Assembly: GCA_030446505.1 (NCBI GenBank)
Contig: JAUJND010000032.1
Span: 1 to 38,694, forward strand
Source of the DNA: Chroococcidiopsidaceae cyanobacterium YX2bin18
GTDB lineage: Bacteria > Cyanobacteriota > Cyanobacteriia > Cyanobacteriales > Chroococcidiopsidaceae
Length of the DNA: 38,694 nucleotides
Direction of reading: 5' to 3'
The notes under the pieces were generated by a model that was given only the letters and a program-made list of their open reading frames with translations, searched no databases and was not told the origin of the DNA. This document shows, in pieces, positions 1 through 8,703 of the stretch; the first letter of the stretch is position 1; each line of letters opens with the position of its first letter. A program made the position numbers and the translations under genes.

Positions 1-860
1 AGCAATACACTGAGGCGATTATTTTCTGCATGAACGCTAGACGGAGACGACACAGTTGCGTTTGCCGCCTGCTGAAAAAAATCAGATGCTTGCGTATAAA
101 ACTTTCTAGCCGCACCCTGGCGAGGCCTGTAAAGACAGCGCCAGGGAGTTGATGCAATTTCTTTTTGTGTGTCAAGACTTGCTCGTGTTCTATTGCCCCA
201 CGCTTGAAATGTGTTACCTATACTGAGCAGGGCAGCACTTTCATCTTCAGGCGAGCGCAATACTTTAGCTATATTTAGACTTAGCTGCAACAGTTTCGTG
301 GACAATTCTAAATTATCGAGTTTTTGGAAGACATCACCCAGGCTACGCAAGCCAATTACCTTAATCTGGGTATTCGGTATTTTTTCAATAGCTTTGAGTA
401 AGGAATCTTCCAGTTGTTGATTTTGGTTTGTCTGAACTAATTTCCGACAGTCTAAGTCAGTGGTATTGAAGGCTTGCAGTAAAGTGTTACAGGCTCTTGG
501 GTAAAATCCTAAAGCTTGTAGGGCTTCAGCCATGTTGATCTGAATTTTTGTAGCGCCTTCAAAATCACCGACCTGAGCATAAGCATCTGCCGCCTGTTGC
601 CAGACTTTAGCTGCTTGCGAGAACTGTCCAGCTTCATACAGTTCTTGTCCTTGAATAGCTAGTTGTGAAGCTTTTTTGTCTGCTTTATTAACTTGAGAGG
701 ACAAGAATGTACGCTGTATAACTGGTGCTTTCAGCGCTGACACTTGCTCTTTAGGTAGAGCAATACTCACCATTGTTAATAAGGCGAGAATAATTAGTAC
801 AAACGCACGGCTAGTTCTCCGCCAGCGTATTCTGTCCACTAGATACCATTTACGGGGCAT
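1..860 (-). CDS. TPR-repeat protein, partial (likely N-terminus of a CHAT-domain protein)
   Basis: An open minus-strand frame runs from an ATG at 860 to the left edge with no stop (286 residues seen, C-terminus outside the window). The N-terminus is basic, then hydrophobic (FVLIILALLTMVSIALP), so it is probably a signal peptide or anchor. After it come TPR-like helical repeats rich in A, Q and L, such as GQELYEAGQFSQAAKVWQQA and GLRSLGDVFQKLDNLELST. The ATG lies inside the end of the upstream haemagglutinin-like gene, overlapping by 11 bases, so the two are probably co-transcribed and translationally coupled. In cyanobacteria TPR/CHAT proteins are often found next to such secreted proteins. 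The CHAT protease-like domain would be C-terminal and is not visible, so that part is inference. Confidence 0.8.
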   Translation of the reverse strand, partial: MPRKWYLVDRIRWRRTSRAFVLIILALLTMVSIALPKEQVSALKAPVIQRTFLSSQVNKADKKASQLAIQGQELYEAGQFSQAAKVWQQAADAYAQVGDFEGATKIQINMAEALQALGFYPRACNTLLQAFNTTDLDCRKLVQTNQNQQLEDSLLKAIEKIPNTQIKVIGLRSLGDVFQKLDNLELSTKLLQLSLNIAKVLRSPEDESAALLSIGNTFQAWGNRTRASLDTQKEIASTPWRCLYRPRQGAARKFYTQASDFFQQAANATVSSPSSVHAENNRLSVL

Positions 861-3510
861 AGCAAGTCGCTTGAGTTGAATCAGAACTATCAGGTGTGAC
901 GTTGGGAGGTTGAGATGTCAGGACAACTTCCCCTTTGTTATTTAACACCCAACCTTGAGCTTCCACTAGCTGAGTAGACCTAGAGGGCGTTGTAAGTTTA
1001 GCAGTTACTGATGATGAGCGATTCTTTTCTGCGGCTACCAATGTACCATCATTGGCTAAGATTGCTTCAGTCCGTAGCGGATCTCCTGGTTGTGGTGGTA
1101 AGCCGCCGCGTCCAGTAATAATAAATTCACTTTTCCCTTCAGCTACGTTACTTCCGCTCCCTGAACACCCTTGGGCAACTAGTGCCGAGACATCGATTGG
1201 CTGCTCTGGTAAGTCAGTTAACGCTTGACCAGGGTTGGTGTCCAGTATGTTAAACGTTACCTGACCGCTTAAGGAGGGGTTTGTTTGCGAAATAGCCGTA
1301 ATATCATTACTTGGTAATCGAGCGGGGTCTAGTTCATTTGGATTGTTGGTTTCTAATAAAACCTGAAGTTCTTCCCGGCTACGCGGCACAAGCCCAAAAA
1401 TAGCAGCGGCTGTGATGTTAACTTCACCTCCTTTACCTAAAAAAGCATTGGCTGTGATGTCACTATTTTCTAAAAAGGGGGCAACTAGAAACTTGGTATT
1501 AATATTGATTTGACCGCCATCTCCTCCAGATTGAGCATTGCCTGCGCTAGTAGATATCTGGCTATTGCGGCGCAGCAGCAATAGGTCGTCTGAGTTGATT
1601 GTAATATTTCCGCCTTGAGCGCTTTGAGTTGTCGCAGTAATTCCTGCCTTATTGTCTAAGCGAACATAATCAGCATTGACTAGAAGCGTTCCAGCATTTT
1701 GTTTACTATCATTTCTGACTGTAAGTTGAGCACCATCTTTTAAATTTAAGCGTCGTGTGTAGATCGTAACGTTTCCAGATAAAGCGTCCGGTGGCTGTTT
1801 AATGTTATACAAATAGTTCAAAAAAGGGTCTACAGCGCTTACGGAGGAGGTAATTATACTAGGATTTAAAGAAGGATTAACTGAACTTGAGCCATTAATA
1901 TTAACAGAGTCAGAAGCATTAATAGTAATATCTCCAGAATTACCTGTCTTTAGACCTGATGCTGCAACTCTGCCTCCATTTTCAATAGTTAACTCCCTTG
2001 TTTGAATAGCTATCGTACCAGCATCGCCAGGAGAAATAGATTGGGAAGATATACTACTTGGCGAAAAGGCAGGAATAGGTTTTTGTCCAGGACCTAATAA
2101 TACACCTACAGCATAGCCTCCCGATATTTTCAGAGAATCAAAAGCGTTTACGCTTACGTTACCTCCTTTTCCATCACCGAAAGTCGAAGATAAAAGAGAG
2201 CCTCCGTCCTCAATTAATAATTTTCTAGTTGATAAATTAACATCGCCTGCCTTACCGGAACCATAAGTTATAGTACCAAAGGCGGAGCCAACGCCGGAGC
2301 TTTCATTCTTTGAAGTACCAAGAATTTCAACTGATTCAGTAGAATTTATAGTTAGATTTCCACTATTACCAGAGCCAAAAGTAAGAAGAGTAATCAGTCC
2401 AGAATCTCGACCAACTAATTTATTAGCTGAAAGAATAATATCAGAGCCTTTACCAGATTCAGTTGAAGTTACAATACCTCTATTGATTCTTTGTATACCA
2501 AATAAAGGCTGTTTATTGAAAGGTGTTATTCCAGTCAGGTCTAAATCTTGTAATGCATCTATACGTATTGCTCCTGCATTATGAGTACCAAAACTTGCAA
2601 TTAAAGCTAGTGAACCGTCTGTAAAAGTTATGTTTTTACCTTGAATATGGATATCTCCAAATAATATTCCACTAGCATCTAATAGAGATTGCTCAGTAAA
2701 GCTGACATCTTTAAAGTTATTTGCCGCTCCTTCATAGTTTATACTCCAACCAGAAAGTGTAGGTGTTAATTCAGCTATTCCAGAGTCAACACTACCTATT
2801 TCAATTCGACCAGAGGGCTGTCGCTACACCACCTTCAAAAGAAACATTACCTCCTACTAAAGCTAAAGTTTTACCAGGTTGCAAACGCAAGCCATTCTGA
2901 CTTTCGCCTGGTCCAGATAGCCTAATAGAGGCAGCAACCTGACTACCGATAACAAACTGTGTGTGTCCAGTACCCTGCACATTAATTCCGCCAGGATTTC
3001 CTGTAAAATTTAATCCTATTGGAACATTTACAGTTAGTAATGCAGTTGGCTGAGGCTGTTTAGCACTAAACTGAGAGCCATCAGCAAAGTTGAGACTACT
3101 AGCTGTACTTGCCAGAAAAGAACCACCAAGGTTTAGACTGGCATTAGGACCAAATATAATTCCATTGGGATTGAGAAGAAATAGATTAGCTGTACCATTG
3201 GCTTTGATTAAACCATCAATATTTGAGATAGATGAACCTGTTATCCGACTAATAATATTTTGAATGCTCTGACTATTGTTAAAATATGCTATTTCTCCAG
3301 TAGGAACAGAAAACTGTTCAAAGCTGTGAAATAGATTGCCTTCTGCGGTAGTACCACCAGTAATGATAGTAGTATTACTGTCTAGAGTAACTTTAGAATT
3401 ATCATCCATAGTTCCGTCAGGGATAATTTGTGCTTGAGCTGCTCCAGAGGCTAACACAAGGCTATTTACTACAAAGTGAATGCATATAATGAGGTTTTTT
3501 TGTTTTTCAT
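850..3510 (-). pseudogene. Filamentous-haemagglutinin-type / S-layer-like secreted protein, two frameshifts
   Basis: A two-partner-secretion-type exoprotein of about 870 residues. The N-terminal part (to about 2820) has the haemagglutinin N-terminal domain: IIPDGT, then NLFHSFEQFSVPTGE, then LFLLNPNGIIFGPNASL. Beyond it are beta-helical repeats with GSGKAGDVNLST-like and GNSGDITI-like turns, and a Cys-containing C-terminus typical of the cyanobacterial family. Near 2820 a one-base shift moves the reading frame: ALVGGNVSFEGG continues as PSGRIEIGSVDSG in another frame. A second shift is in the signal peptide. The ATG at 3510 is followed by a run of seven A; eight A would give a normal signal peptide (LIICIHFVVNSLVLASGAAQA) continuous with the mature protein. 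It is either a real pseudogene, slippage-rescued at the A run, or affected by sequencing error. Confidence 0.82.
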
Positions 3511-3630
3511 GATTAATTGTTTATTGGCTATTTTGTTTTCAATTTAAATCATGCTAATACAAAGATGCTGCTATTTGCTATTACTGTATATAGCAATTTA
3601 TTCATCTTTTAAACACCTAAATCTTTGTAT

Positions 3631-3658
3631 TTGACTAACATATTACTTTAACTATAAT
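3631..3658 (+). promoter_or_regulatory. Sigma-70-type promoter of the methyltransferase gene
   Basis: TTGACT at 3631-3636 and TATAAT at 3653-3658 are separated by 16 bases, a near-consensus housekeeping promoter. It sits about 50 bases before the GTG start at 3708, which has a Shine-Dalgarno-like TAGGAG about 9 bases upstream. The rest of 3511-3707 is AT-rich and divides this gene from the divergent haemagglutinin-like gene. Confidence 0.6.
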
Positions 3659-3707
3659 GTAATGAAACTGAAAAATTGTTTGAAAGTTTAGCTCTAGGAG
3701 TCCAGTA

Positions 3708-4409
3708 GTGAAACTGCCTTGGCAAAAGTGGTTGTTTGAAACTCTCTACAAAAACCGCTATTTTTACCGCTTTGCAAGTACAGTACCATTTGCTGGACAA
3801 TGGCGTACTTGGCAACGGCTTATTTTATCCCGTTTACACGGGTACAAAGTTCTTGAACTTGGTTGTGGTCTGGGCGACCTACTAGCAGATATGGTTGAGG
3901 CAGGTTACAACTGTCGCGCCGTAGAACATTCAATAGAAATGGTAGACGCGGCTCGCTCGACTCTTGTAGAACGATGTCAAGGCGAGCCTACTTGGGTAAT
4001 TCAAGGGCAGTCTCAGCATTTACCGTTCACCGATGCTTCATTTGATAGCGTTGTTAGTACCTTTCCTAGCGAATATATCTGTAACCCCAAGACGATCGCT
4101 GAAGTTGAACGCATACTTATCCCTGGAGGTCGCCTAATCGTTCTCGTTGGAGCAAAACTACTATCTGTTAATCCTATTGAGTCATTCCTGCTCCTAATTC
4201 AAATGTTCTTTGATGGATCGGCTGTGTTCTTTAGACCTGGCAGAGAAAGGTATAGAAGATTTGAGACAAGCACGGACATTACCACTGAGCTTGTCCGTGA
4301 TGCGGAGTTTGGAAACCATATTCCACTTGAACAGTACGGGCTTCGTCGCCGATGTGAGCGTGTGTGCCATCACCAGTGGGAAGTATATATCATAATAGGA
4401 GAAAAGTAA
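3708..4409 (+). CDS. Class I SAM-dependent methyltransferase
   Basis: A 233-residue protein with the class I Rossmann methyltransferase signature. Motif I is KVLELGCGLGDLLADM (about residues 47-62). An acidic residue follows at the end of strand 2 (CRAVEHS), then LPFTDASFDSVVSTF as motif IV, and a post-motif segment ILIPGGRLIVLVGA. This is the layout of UbiE/Methyltransf_11 enzymes. The acceptor substrate cannot be told from sequence. GTG is chosen as start because it follows TAGGAG at normal spacing, and the N-terminus KLPWQKWLFETLY has no signal peptide. It is transcribed from its own promoter, divergently from the haemagglutinin-like gene, with a small gene following in the same frame after the stop. 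Confidence 0.8.
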   Translation: MKLPWQKWLFETLYKNRYFYRFASTVPFAGQWRTWQRLILSRLHGYKVLELGCGLGDLLADMVEAGYNCRAVEHSIEMVDAARSTLVERCQGEPTWVIQGQSQHLPFTDASFDSVVSTFPSEYICNPKTIAEVERILIPGGRLIVLVGAKLLSVNPIESFLLLIQMFFDGSAVFFRPGRERYRRFETSTDITTELVRDAEFGNHIPLEQYGLRRRCERVCHHQWEVYIIIGEK

Positions 4410-4427
4410 CCGAAAACGTTAGTTAAG

Positions 4428-4751
4428 TTGGGGCTATATACTCAAGTCCCGGACTCTCCTGGTTGCTATACCGTCGATCTGAAGTTTGTTAAAAAAGAAG
4501 CGAAAGCAAAAAAGGTTAGAGGCAACAAACGCCAAGCACAAAAGCCCAACAGCAGAGTAACAGAAGGAATGCTGCCGCGTTACCAGAATTTGACTTTTAC
4601 CGAAGCGGTTGAGACTGTAGTGCGCGATCGCTCTGGTGAAATAGTTACCACCGACATAATGGCGCGGGACTTGTATGGCGAAGTGGAAGAGCCAGCTTTG
4701 GTGGAGGCGAAGAACAAAGTTGGCAAGACGCTGTGGAGTGGTGGTAGCTAA
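4428..4751 (+). CDS. Small hypothetical protein, basic linker plus possible winged-helix C-terminus
   Basis: A 107-residue frame just after the methyltransferase stop and in the same reading frame. The only early start is a TTG at 4428 with no clear ribosome binding site; an internal ATG at 4569 would give a 60-residue form. Residues 20-47 are very basic (KFVKKEAKAKKVRGNKRQ). The C-terminal 60 residues (LTFTEAVETVVRDRSGEIV, then TDIMARDLYGEVEE) look like a compact helical domain, as in cyanobacterial small proteins of unassigned function, possibly DNA-binding. A HIP1 octamer within the frame supports native cyanobacterial DNA. Function not recognised. Confidence 0.5.
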   Translation: MGLYTQVPDSPGCYTVDLKFVKKEAKAKKVRGNKRQAQKPNSRVTEGMLPRYQNLTFTEAVETVVRDRSGEIVTTDIMARDLYGEVEEPALVEAKNKVGKTLWSGGS

Positions 4752-4868
4752 GGGCGGTGGCAAAGTGTACCAGAGCACAAGGGAGCGTATACGCTAACCA
4801 TAGAATTGAACTTAGAAACGCCAGCCTAGTTGCTATTCACTTTGCCTTACTGACATCTCCACGCCGTT

Positions 4869-5333
4869 TCAGTCACCATATTTTTGCTGCATAGAGGCTA
4901 CCCTTTTCTTGACTCCAGCTTGTTTTCGTTTCTTATAGCGCTCTTTGGCATCCTTTAACACTTTTTTCATTAAGTTTGGGTTAGCATCACACTGACAAAA
5001 TAATGATTCAATTAGAGTTTCGGCAGTCAACGTTTGACGCGAACATACTGCGTCAAGTTCCAGACAAATTTCCTCGTCAAGTCGGATAGTCAAACGCTTC
5101 AATTTAGAGGGGTAATTATCAAGCTCTTTGTCGCAATTCGATGATTCTTTCTCCTGAGTTGGAACCCTATTTACTGATGCCTTTGATAAATTACCAGACT
5201 CGTCTAGGTCAATGGTCTGTTCAGGTTTCTTTGGAGTAGTTGTGGTCTGTTGGAGTAGTGGATCATCTCGATCAGGCACTACTACCCTCTGACGATTACT
5301 TCTCAAATCTTCTAATAAATCACCACTAGACAT
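4869..5333 (-). CDS. ParB-like / ribbon-helix-helix partition partner
   Basis: A 154-residue protein encoded 4 bases after the parA stop, clearly the second gene of that operon. The N-terminal half is hydrophilic and probably disordered (QQTTTTPKKPEQTIDLDESG). The second half has a ribbon-helix-helix-like stretch, LKRLTIRLDEEICLELDAV, followed by a helix (ETLIESLFCQCD) and a basic tail (KERYKKRKQAGVKKR). By position and architecture it is likely the DNA-binding partner that loads on a centromere and stimulates ParA. It is not a canonical ParB with a ParB/Srx nuclease fold. No domain search could be run. Confidence 0.55.
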   Translation of the reverse strand: MSSGDLLEDLRSNRQRVVVPDRDDPLLQQTTTTPKKPEQTIDLDESGNLSKASVNRVPTQEKESSNCDKELDNYPSKLKRLTIRLDEEICLELDAVCSRQTLTAETLIESLFCQCDANPNLMKKVLKDAKERYKKRKQAGVKKRVASMQQKYGD

Positions 5334-5337
5334 ATTT

Positions 5338-6132
5338 TTATCCTACGAGTTCTGCTTTCTCTACCAATGCCTGTTGCGTCATTTTTTCGATAAGTATCTC
5401 GAAGGGATATTCAAGCTCCGCATATCCAAGTTCGTGAGGAGTTAATTTTTGGTTAATTGCCTCTTTAAATTGCTCTGATTCTCTAATAGAGGGGAGTATC
5501 ATTTCTTGACCCATAAGTTCTGCCATTGCCTCGATAGTACGCCGACTTTGCTTTGTACGATTATGCCCGACCCACTTATCCCGAAACGGCAAGACTCCCA
5601 AGATTTCTCCATTAAACACTCTTGTTTTTTTAAGTATCTCCAGCAACTCCATTGTGCGTACTAACGAGGAGAAACCTTTGATTGTTGCCTCCATAGGGAG
5701 GATAAGTGCATTTGAGGCCCCAATAGTTGTTAAACATAGCTGTGAACGTTGGGGTGGCGAATCAATAATACAAAATTTGAATGTTCTAGAAATGGGTTCA
5801 AGTTGCTGTCGTAGCAGATAAGCCCCACATCCAGACCCAGACAGAAAATCCTGTACGCTATCAAGACCACCATCTGAGGGGATTAAAAAGAGGTTAGAAA
5901 ACTCAGTAACATAAATGCCATCTGTTACATCAACTTCTCCTTTCAGCACTTCTAGCAAAGTAGGATGACTTTTTTCGACTTTATGCCCAACAAACGTTGT
6001 CAGGCTACTTTGTGGATCTGCATCTACCAGCAGCACTGGATAGTTTTGCTGGGCTAAAAGTCGAGCAGTAAGTAGGGCTACGGTACTTTTACCTTGCCCT
6101 CCCGCCAGTGATTCACACGCAGCAGTGAACAT
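5338..6132 (-). CDS. parA: ParA-family partition ATPase
   Basis: A 264-residue ParA/Soj/MinD-type ATPase. The Walker A region is SLAGGQGKSTVALLTARLL near residues 8-26. Walker A' is LLVDADPQSSLT and the Walker B-like segment is FCIIDSPPQRSQ. The length fits small plasmid-type ParA lacking an N-terminal HTH. Unusually, the signature first lysine of the deviant Walker A (KGGxGKS/T) is replaced by alanine (AGGQGKS). It is the first gene of a two-gene operon with the ribbon-helix-helix partner, and the upstream AT-rich region carries a perfect inverted repeat. The pair argues for a plasmid or plasmid-derived island. Confidence 0.85.
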   Translation of the reverse strand: MFTAACESLAGGQGKSTVALLTARLLAQQNYPVLLVDADPQSSLTTFVGHKVEKSHPTLLEVLKGEVDVTDGIYVTEFSNLFLIPSDGGLDSVQDFLSGSGCGAYLLRQQLEPISRTFKFCIIDSPPQRSQLCLTTIGASNALILPMEATIKGFSSLVRTMELLEILKKTRVFNGEILGVLPFRDKWVGHNRTKQSRRTIEAMAELMGQEMILPSIRESEQFKEAINQKLTPHELGYAELEYPFEILIEKMTQQALVEKAELVG

Positions 6133-6418
6133 TTATCGTTGCCTCGCTGATACTCAAGTTCAATCGTTGCCTCATACTATACATTAATAAAACTACCACT
6201 TTATTAATATAATTTTTACTAACTATATTATTTTTTAAATTTATAAATGTTTAAATGCCGTCATTTATAAATTTAGTAATTTGGAAAACTGTAACTTTAT
6301 AATATTTGTAATTAATAGTTTACACAATGTATAACTTAGTATATGTATATATGATTATAGTCATACTAGACTTAATCAAGGCTATATGATTGTTTACCAC
6401 CCTAACCAGGAATAAACG
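6133..6418. other. AT-rich divergent intergenic region between parA and hicB
   Basis: A strongly AT-rich stretch between divergent parA (minus) and hicB (plus). No gene is seen. It contains a 14-bp perfect inverted repeat at 6236-6275 and shorter dyads such as TATGATTATAGTCATA near 6349. It must hold both promoters and could also hold a centromere for the ParA system. Confidence 0.6.
6236..6275. repeat. 14-bp perfect inverted repeat, candidate parS or operator
   Basis: Arms TAAATTTATAAATG (6236-6249) and its exact reverse complement (6262-6275) are separated by 12 bases. The site lies about 100 bases upstream of the parA start. A dyad at this place is a natural candidate for binding by the ribbon-helix-helix partner (autorepression or partition), or alternatively by the HicB side of the divergent operon. 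Function is inference. Confidence 0.55.
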
Positions 6419-6625
6419 ATGAGACTTACATTAGAACTTGACGTAGAAGAAGATGGGCGTATTATTGCAGAAATAGTAGAGCTACCTGGTGTTCTAGTTT
6501 ATGGACAAACTGAAGAGGAGGCGATCGCCAAAGTCCAAGTTTTAGCCCTGCGCGTATTAGCAGATCGGATAGAACACGGAGAAGCTACTCCAAAATCAAT
6601 GACTATTTCTTTTGTAGCGGCATGA
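6419..6625 (+). CDS. hicB: HicB-like antitoxin
   Basis: A 68-residue protein with the HicB/DUF1902-type fold pattern. A beta-strand start (MRLTLELDVEEDGRIIAEI) is followed by the family-typical ELPGVLVYGQTEEEAIAKV and a short helix. It lacks a C-terminal DNA-binding domain, as in short cyanobacterial HicB proteins. AGGAATAA precedes the ATG. Its last codons overlap the start of hicA by 4 bases (ATGA), the usual coupling of this module. It should neutralise HicA by direct binding. Confidence 0.82.
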   Translation: MRLTLELDVEEDGRIIAEIVELPGVLVYGQTEEEAIAKVQVLALRVLADRIEHGEATPKSMTISFVAA

Positions 6626-6837
6626 GCCAGTGGCGTTCTACCAAAGCCAAGCGTGTACTAGCTGCGCTGTTACGAATTGGCTGGCGTATTAAGCGTGAAA
6701 CAGCCTCATCTCACAAGATTTTAGAACGTGGCGGTTGGGAGGATTATACATTTGCCTTCCACGACGGCGACGAGGTTGGACCTCGGATGCTAGCTCGTAT
6801 TGCTAAAAAAACAGGGTTACAACCAGAAGATGTATAA
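6622..6837 (+). CDS. hicA: HicA-family mRNA interferase toxin
   Basis: A 71-residue protein with a double-stranded-RNA-binding-like fold. KAKRVLAALLRIGWRIKRET is followed by the catalytic histidine motif ASSHKIL, and the C-terminus has PRMLARIAKKTGL. The family cleaves mRNA in the ribosome-bound or free state and is held inactive by HicB. It overlaps the upstream antitoxin gene by 4 bases, so the two are one operon. No defect is seen, and the catalytic His is intact. Confidence 0.82.
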   Translation: MSQWRSTKAKRVLAALLRIGWRIKRETASSHKILERGGWEDYTFAFHDGDEVGPRMLARIAKKTGLQPEDV

Positions 6838-6909
6838 AGTTAAAGCGCTCCACCACAAATAAATAGGTTGTAGCAGCTAGCCATTACATTGCCAATCAAA
6901 CTTTGCACT

Positions 6910-7341
6910 ATGGTTAAACTTCCGCAATGTGGTCGCTGTCTGCTATGCGCCCATGAGCAACTCATAGTTTGTGCAGTTCATCCGTCTGGACCAACTGGCG
7001 ATACCTGTCTTGATTTTCGACCCAATCCTTAACTAGAGGACAACCGTTTTGTCGATTTTTTGGGCTTAGAAGCCCAACAGCAAGACAATGAGCCATTTAG
7101 CAACCCATTCAATCTAGAACCTGTCGAGGAACTGTGGGAGCCGGAAGGTGCATCTTACTATGCAGGTGAGTTAATCCTGCAACCAAAACAGCCCTGGACA
7201 CAAGAAGAACAGTTAAGCTTACTAGACACGCATCTGATGTTTACTGGTAGATGTCCAGCGTGTAAACGACAGTTCCCCCGCTATGATAGAGCACTCATAC
7301 ATTGGGATTGCGAATGCGGTTGGATGGACGATACAGTATGA
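6910..7341 (+). pseudogene. Cys-rich zinc-ribbon-like cyanobacterial protein, split by an in-frame TAA
   Basis: One reading frame runs from the ATG at 6910 to the stop at 7341, interrupted only by a TAA at 7030-7032. The first part has CGRCLLCAHEQLIVCAVHPS and ends in CLDFRPNP. After the stop the frame continues LEDNRFVDFLGLE, then EELWEPEGASYY, then TGRCPACKRQF and WDCECGWMDD. Paired CxxC motifs in both halves look like metal binding. The protein reads as one unit of about 143 residues, with TAA where GAA would give PELEDN. The second half has no good start of its own (TTG at 7060). Function not recognised. Confidence 0.6.
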
Positions 7342-7462
7342 AGTGCGATTCTGCTCGTTCATGAACTAAATACTGCTGCACCGAATTAGGTCAAAACTTC
7401 TAAACTGTGATCGCTTCCCTTCAGTTTTAGGGAACGCTTAGTAAAGAATTGCAGCTATCCAA

Positions 7463-8149
7463 ATGACTTATACCTTAAATGCTTCTACTTTAATCCTGAC
7501 TTTGCTTTTAGCTCCAGTACCAGTAATAGCGATCGCTCAAACTCTTACTGGTCACGTCATATCTGTTGGAGACGGCGATACTCTGCGTGTTGGAACAGGA
7601 GGAAAAACTGTAACCGTACGCCTAGCGTGTATAGACAGTCCTGAAACCGCCCAAGCCCCATTTGGTAAGGCAGCTGCTGATAGGTTAAGACAACTACTAC
7701 CTCCTAGTCAACAAGTGACCCTAAGAGTAGCAGATACGGATCGCTATGGTCGCTCTGTTGCTAAGGTGTATAAGGGTAATCTCTCAATCAACTTAGCTTT
7801 AGTGCAAGAAGGGCAAGCAGTGGTTTATAGGGAGTACCTCAACGCTTGTCCAGAGTTGAAGGAAAGACTACTGCAAGCTGAAGCTAATGCTAGAAGTCAC
7901 AGGATTGGCTTTTGGAATCAGACGAGTCCAATCCTGCCAGCAGATTTTAGACGTGGCAAAAGGGCAGTTAGTATACCGAAGCCTGCTACTGGAGCGCGAT
8001 CACAAAGAGATAGTTCGTTTACTCGTGACTATAATTGCAGCGATTTTAAAACTCAGGCTGAGGCGCAAAGAATTTTCAATTCTAGCCCTGGAGATCCATA
8101 CAAGCTCGATGGAGATTCCGACGGGGTAGCTTGTGAGTCTCTGCCTTAA
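7463..8149 (+). CDS. Secreted thermonuclease (SNase-like) with Excalibur domain
   Basis: A 228-residue exported nuclease. The N-terminal signal peptide is [18 protein letters not shown] with cleavage after AQ. The SNase OB-fold core follows: [27 protein letters not shown] (catalytic Arg/Glu region), then [13 protein letters not shown] and [17 protein letters not shown]. The last 40 residues form an Excalibur calcium-binding motif, with [17 protein letters not shown] and [13 protein letters not shown]. It should cut DNA/RNA outside the cytoplasm in a Ca2+-dependent way. The gene stands alone, with a weak hairpin (CTTCCCT/AGGGAACG) just upstream near 7415-7437. Confidence 0.85.
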   Translation: MTYTLNASTLILTLLLAPVPVIAIAQTLTGHVISVGDGDTLRVGTGGKTVTVRLACIDSPETAQAPFGKAAADRLRQLLPPSQQVTLRVADTDRYGRSVAKVYKGNLSINLALVQEGQAVVYREYLNACPELKERLLQAEANARSHRIGFWNQTSPILPADFRRGKRAVSIPKPATGARSQRDSSFTRDYNCSDFKTQAEAQRIFNSSPGDPYKLDGDSDGVACESLP

Positions 8150-8239
8150 AGATTAACTGCAAATCATTCTGCTTAACTTTGAACAATTTGCTCAATTAGG
8201 GCAAGATAGAAATTACTCACTGATATACATTCAGATTTA

Positions 8240-8515
8240 ATGTTTCGCGTCGCAACTCGTGGATTTTCGCAGGAGTTTGAAAGATGGACAGATGCCGTAA
8301 ATACTGCCAATTCACTTAAACCTAACTGCAAAAGTTGGTTGGAAGATATCAGAATCTTTGATGGTGAAAATTTAGTATGGGTCTATAGTTTGTCTCATAC
8401 TTACCCTCAATACATTGGACCTGGTACTTATAAAAGATTAGCAATTCTATTTCTCCAAGAAGCAGTAGAAGAAGATAAACAAATGGCTGAGGATAGTGGA
8501 GACAATCATACATAA
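8240..8515 (+). CDS. Small hypothetical protein
   Basis: A 91-residue frame starting ATG-TTT-CGC, with no signal peptide or membrane segment. It has aromatic and acidic content (DIRIFDGENLVWVYSLSHTYPQY) and a C-terminal helix (LAILFLQEAVEEDKQMAED). Codon use resembles the neighbours. It follows the nuclease by 90 bases and ends about 145 bases before the left end of the 6.4-kb transposon-like unit. Function not recognised. Confidence 0.5.
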   Translation: MFRVATRGFSQEFERWTDAVNTANSLKPNCKSWLEDIRIFDGENLVWVYSLSHTYPQYIGPGTYKRLAILFLQEAVEEDKQMAEDSGDNHT

Positions 8516-8660
8516 AAAAATTAGTTGTCTTACAAAAACTGCATCAACGGCACAATCGATGTGCAGAGGAATTTTAACGAGCTACGCTTTGTGATTGAGA
8601 ACTCCTGATACCGCTCAGTCAGATTAGCAGGATTGCTAACTGGCTTACAGAGGTCTCGAC

Positions 8661-8688
8661 GGGCGCATCCAAGGGTTAGGGGAGTACA
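8661..8688 (+). repeat. Left terminal inverted repeat of the ISKra4-type unit
   Basis: It begins GGGCGCATCCA and ends TTAGGGGAGTACA. Its reverse complement recurs at 15027-15054 with a handful of changes. The preceding 8516-8660 stretch has no recognisable gene. Confidence 0.65.
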
Positions 8689-8703
8689 GCATCAAGAGCA
8701 ATG

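Noticed and set aside
4434-4778. A 114-residue minus-strand open frame
   Set aside because: It lies opposite the small plus-strand gene at 4428, and its sequence has no domain pattern.
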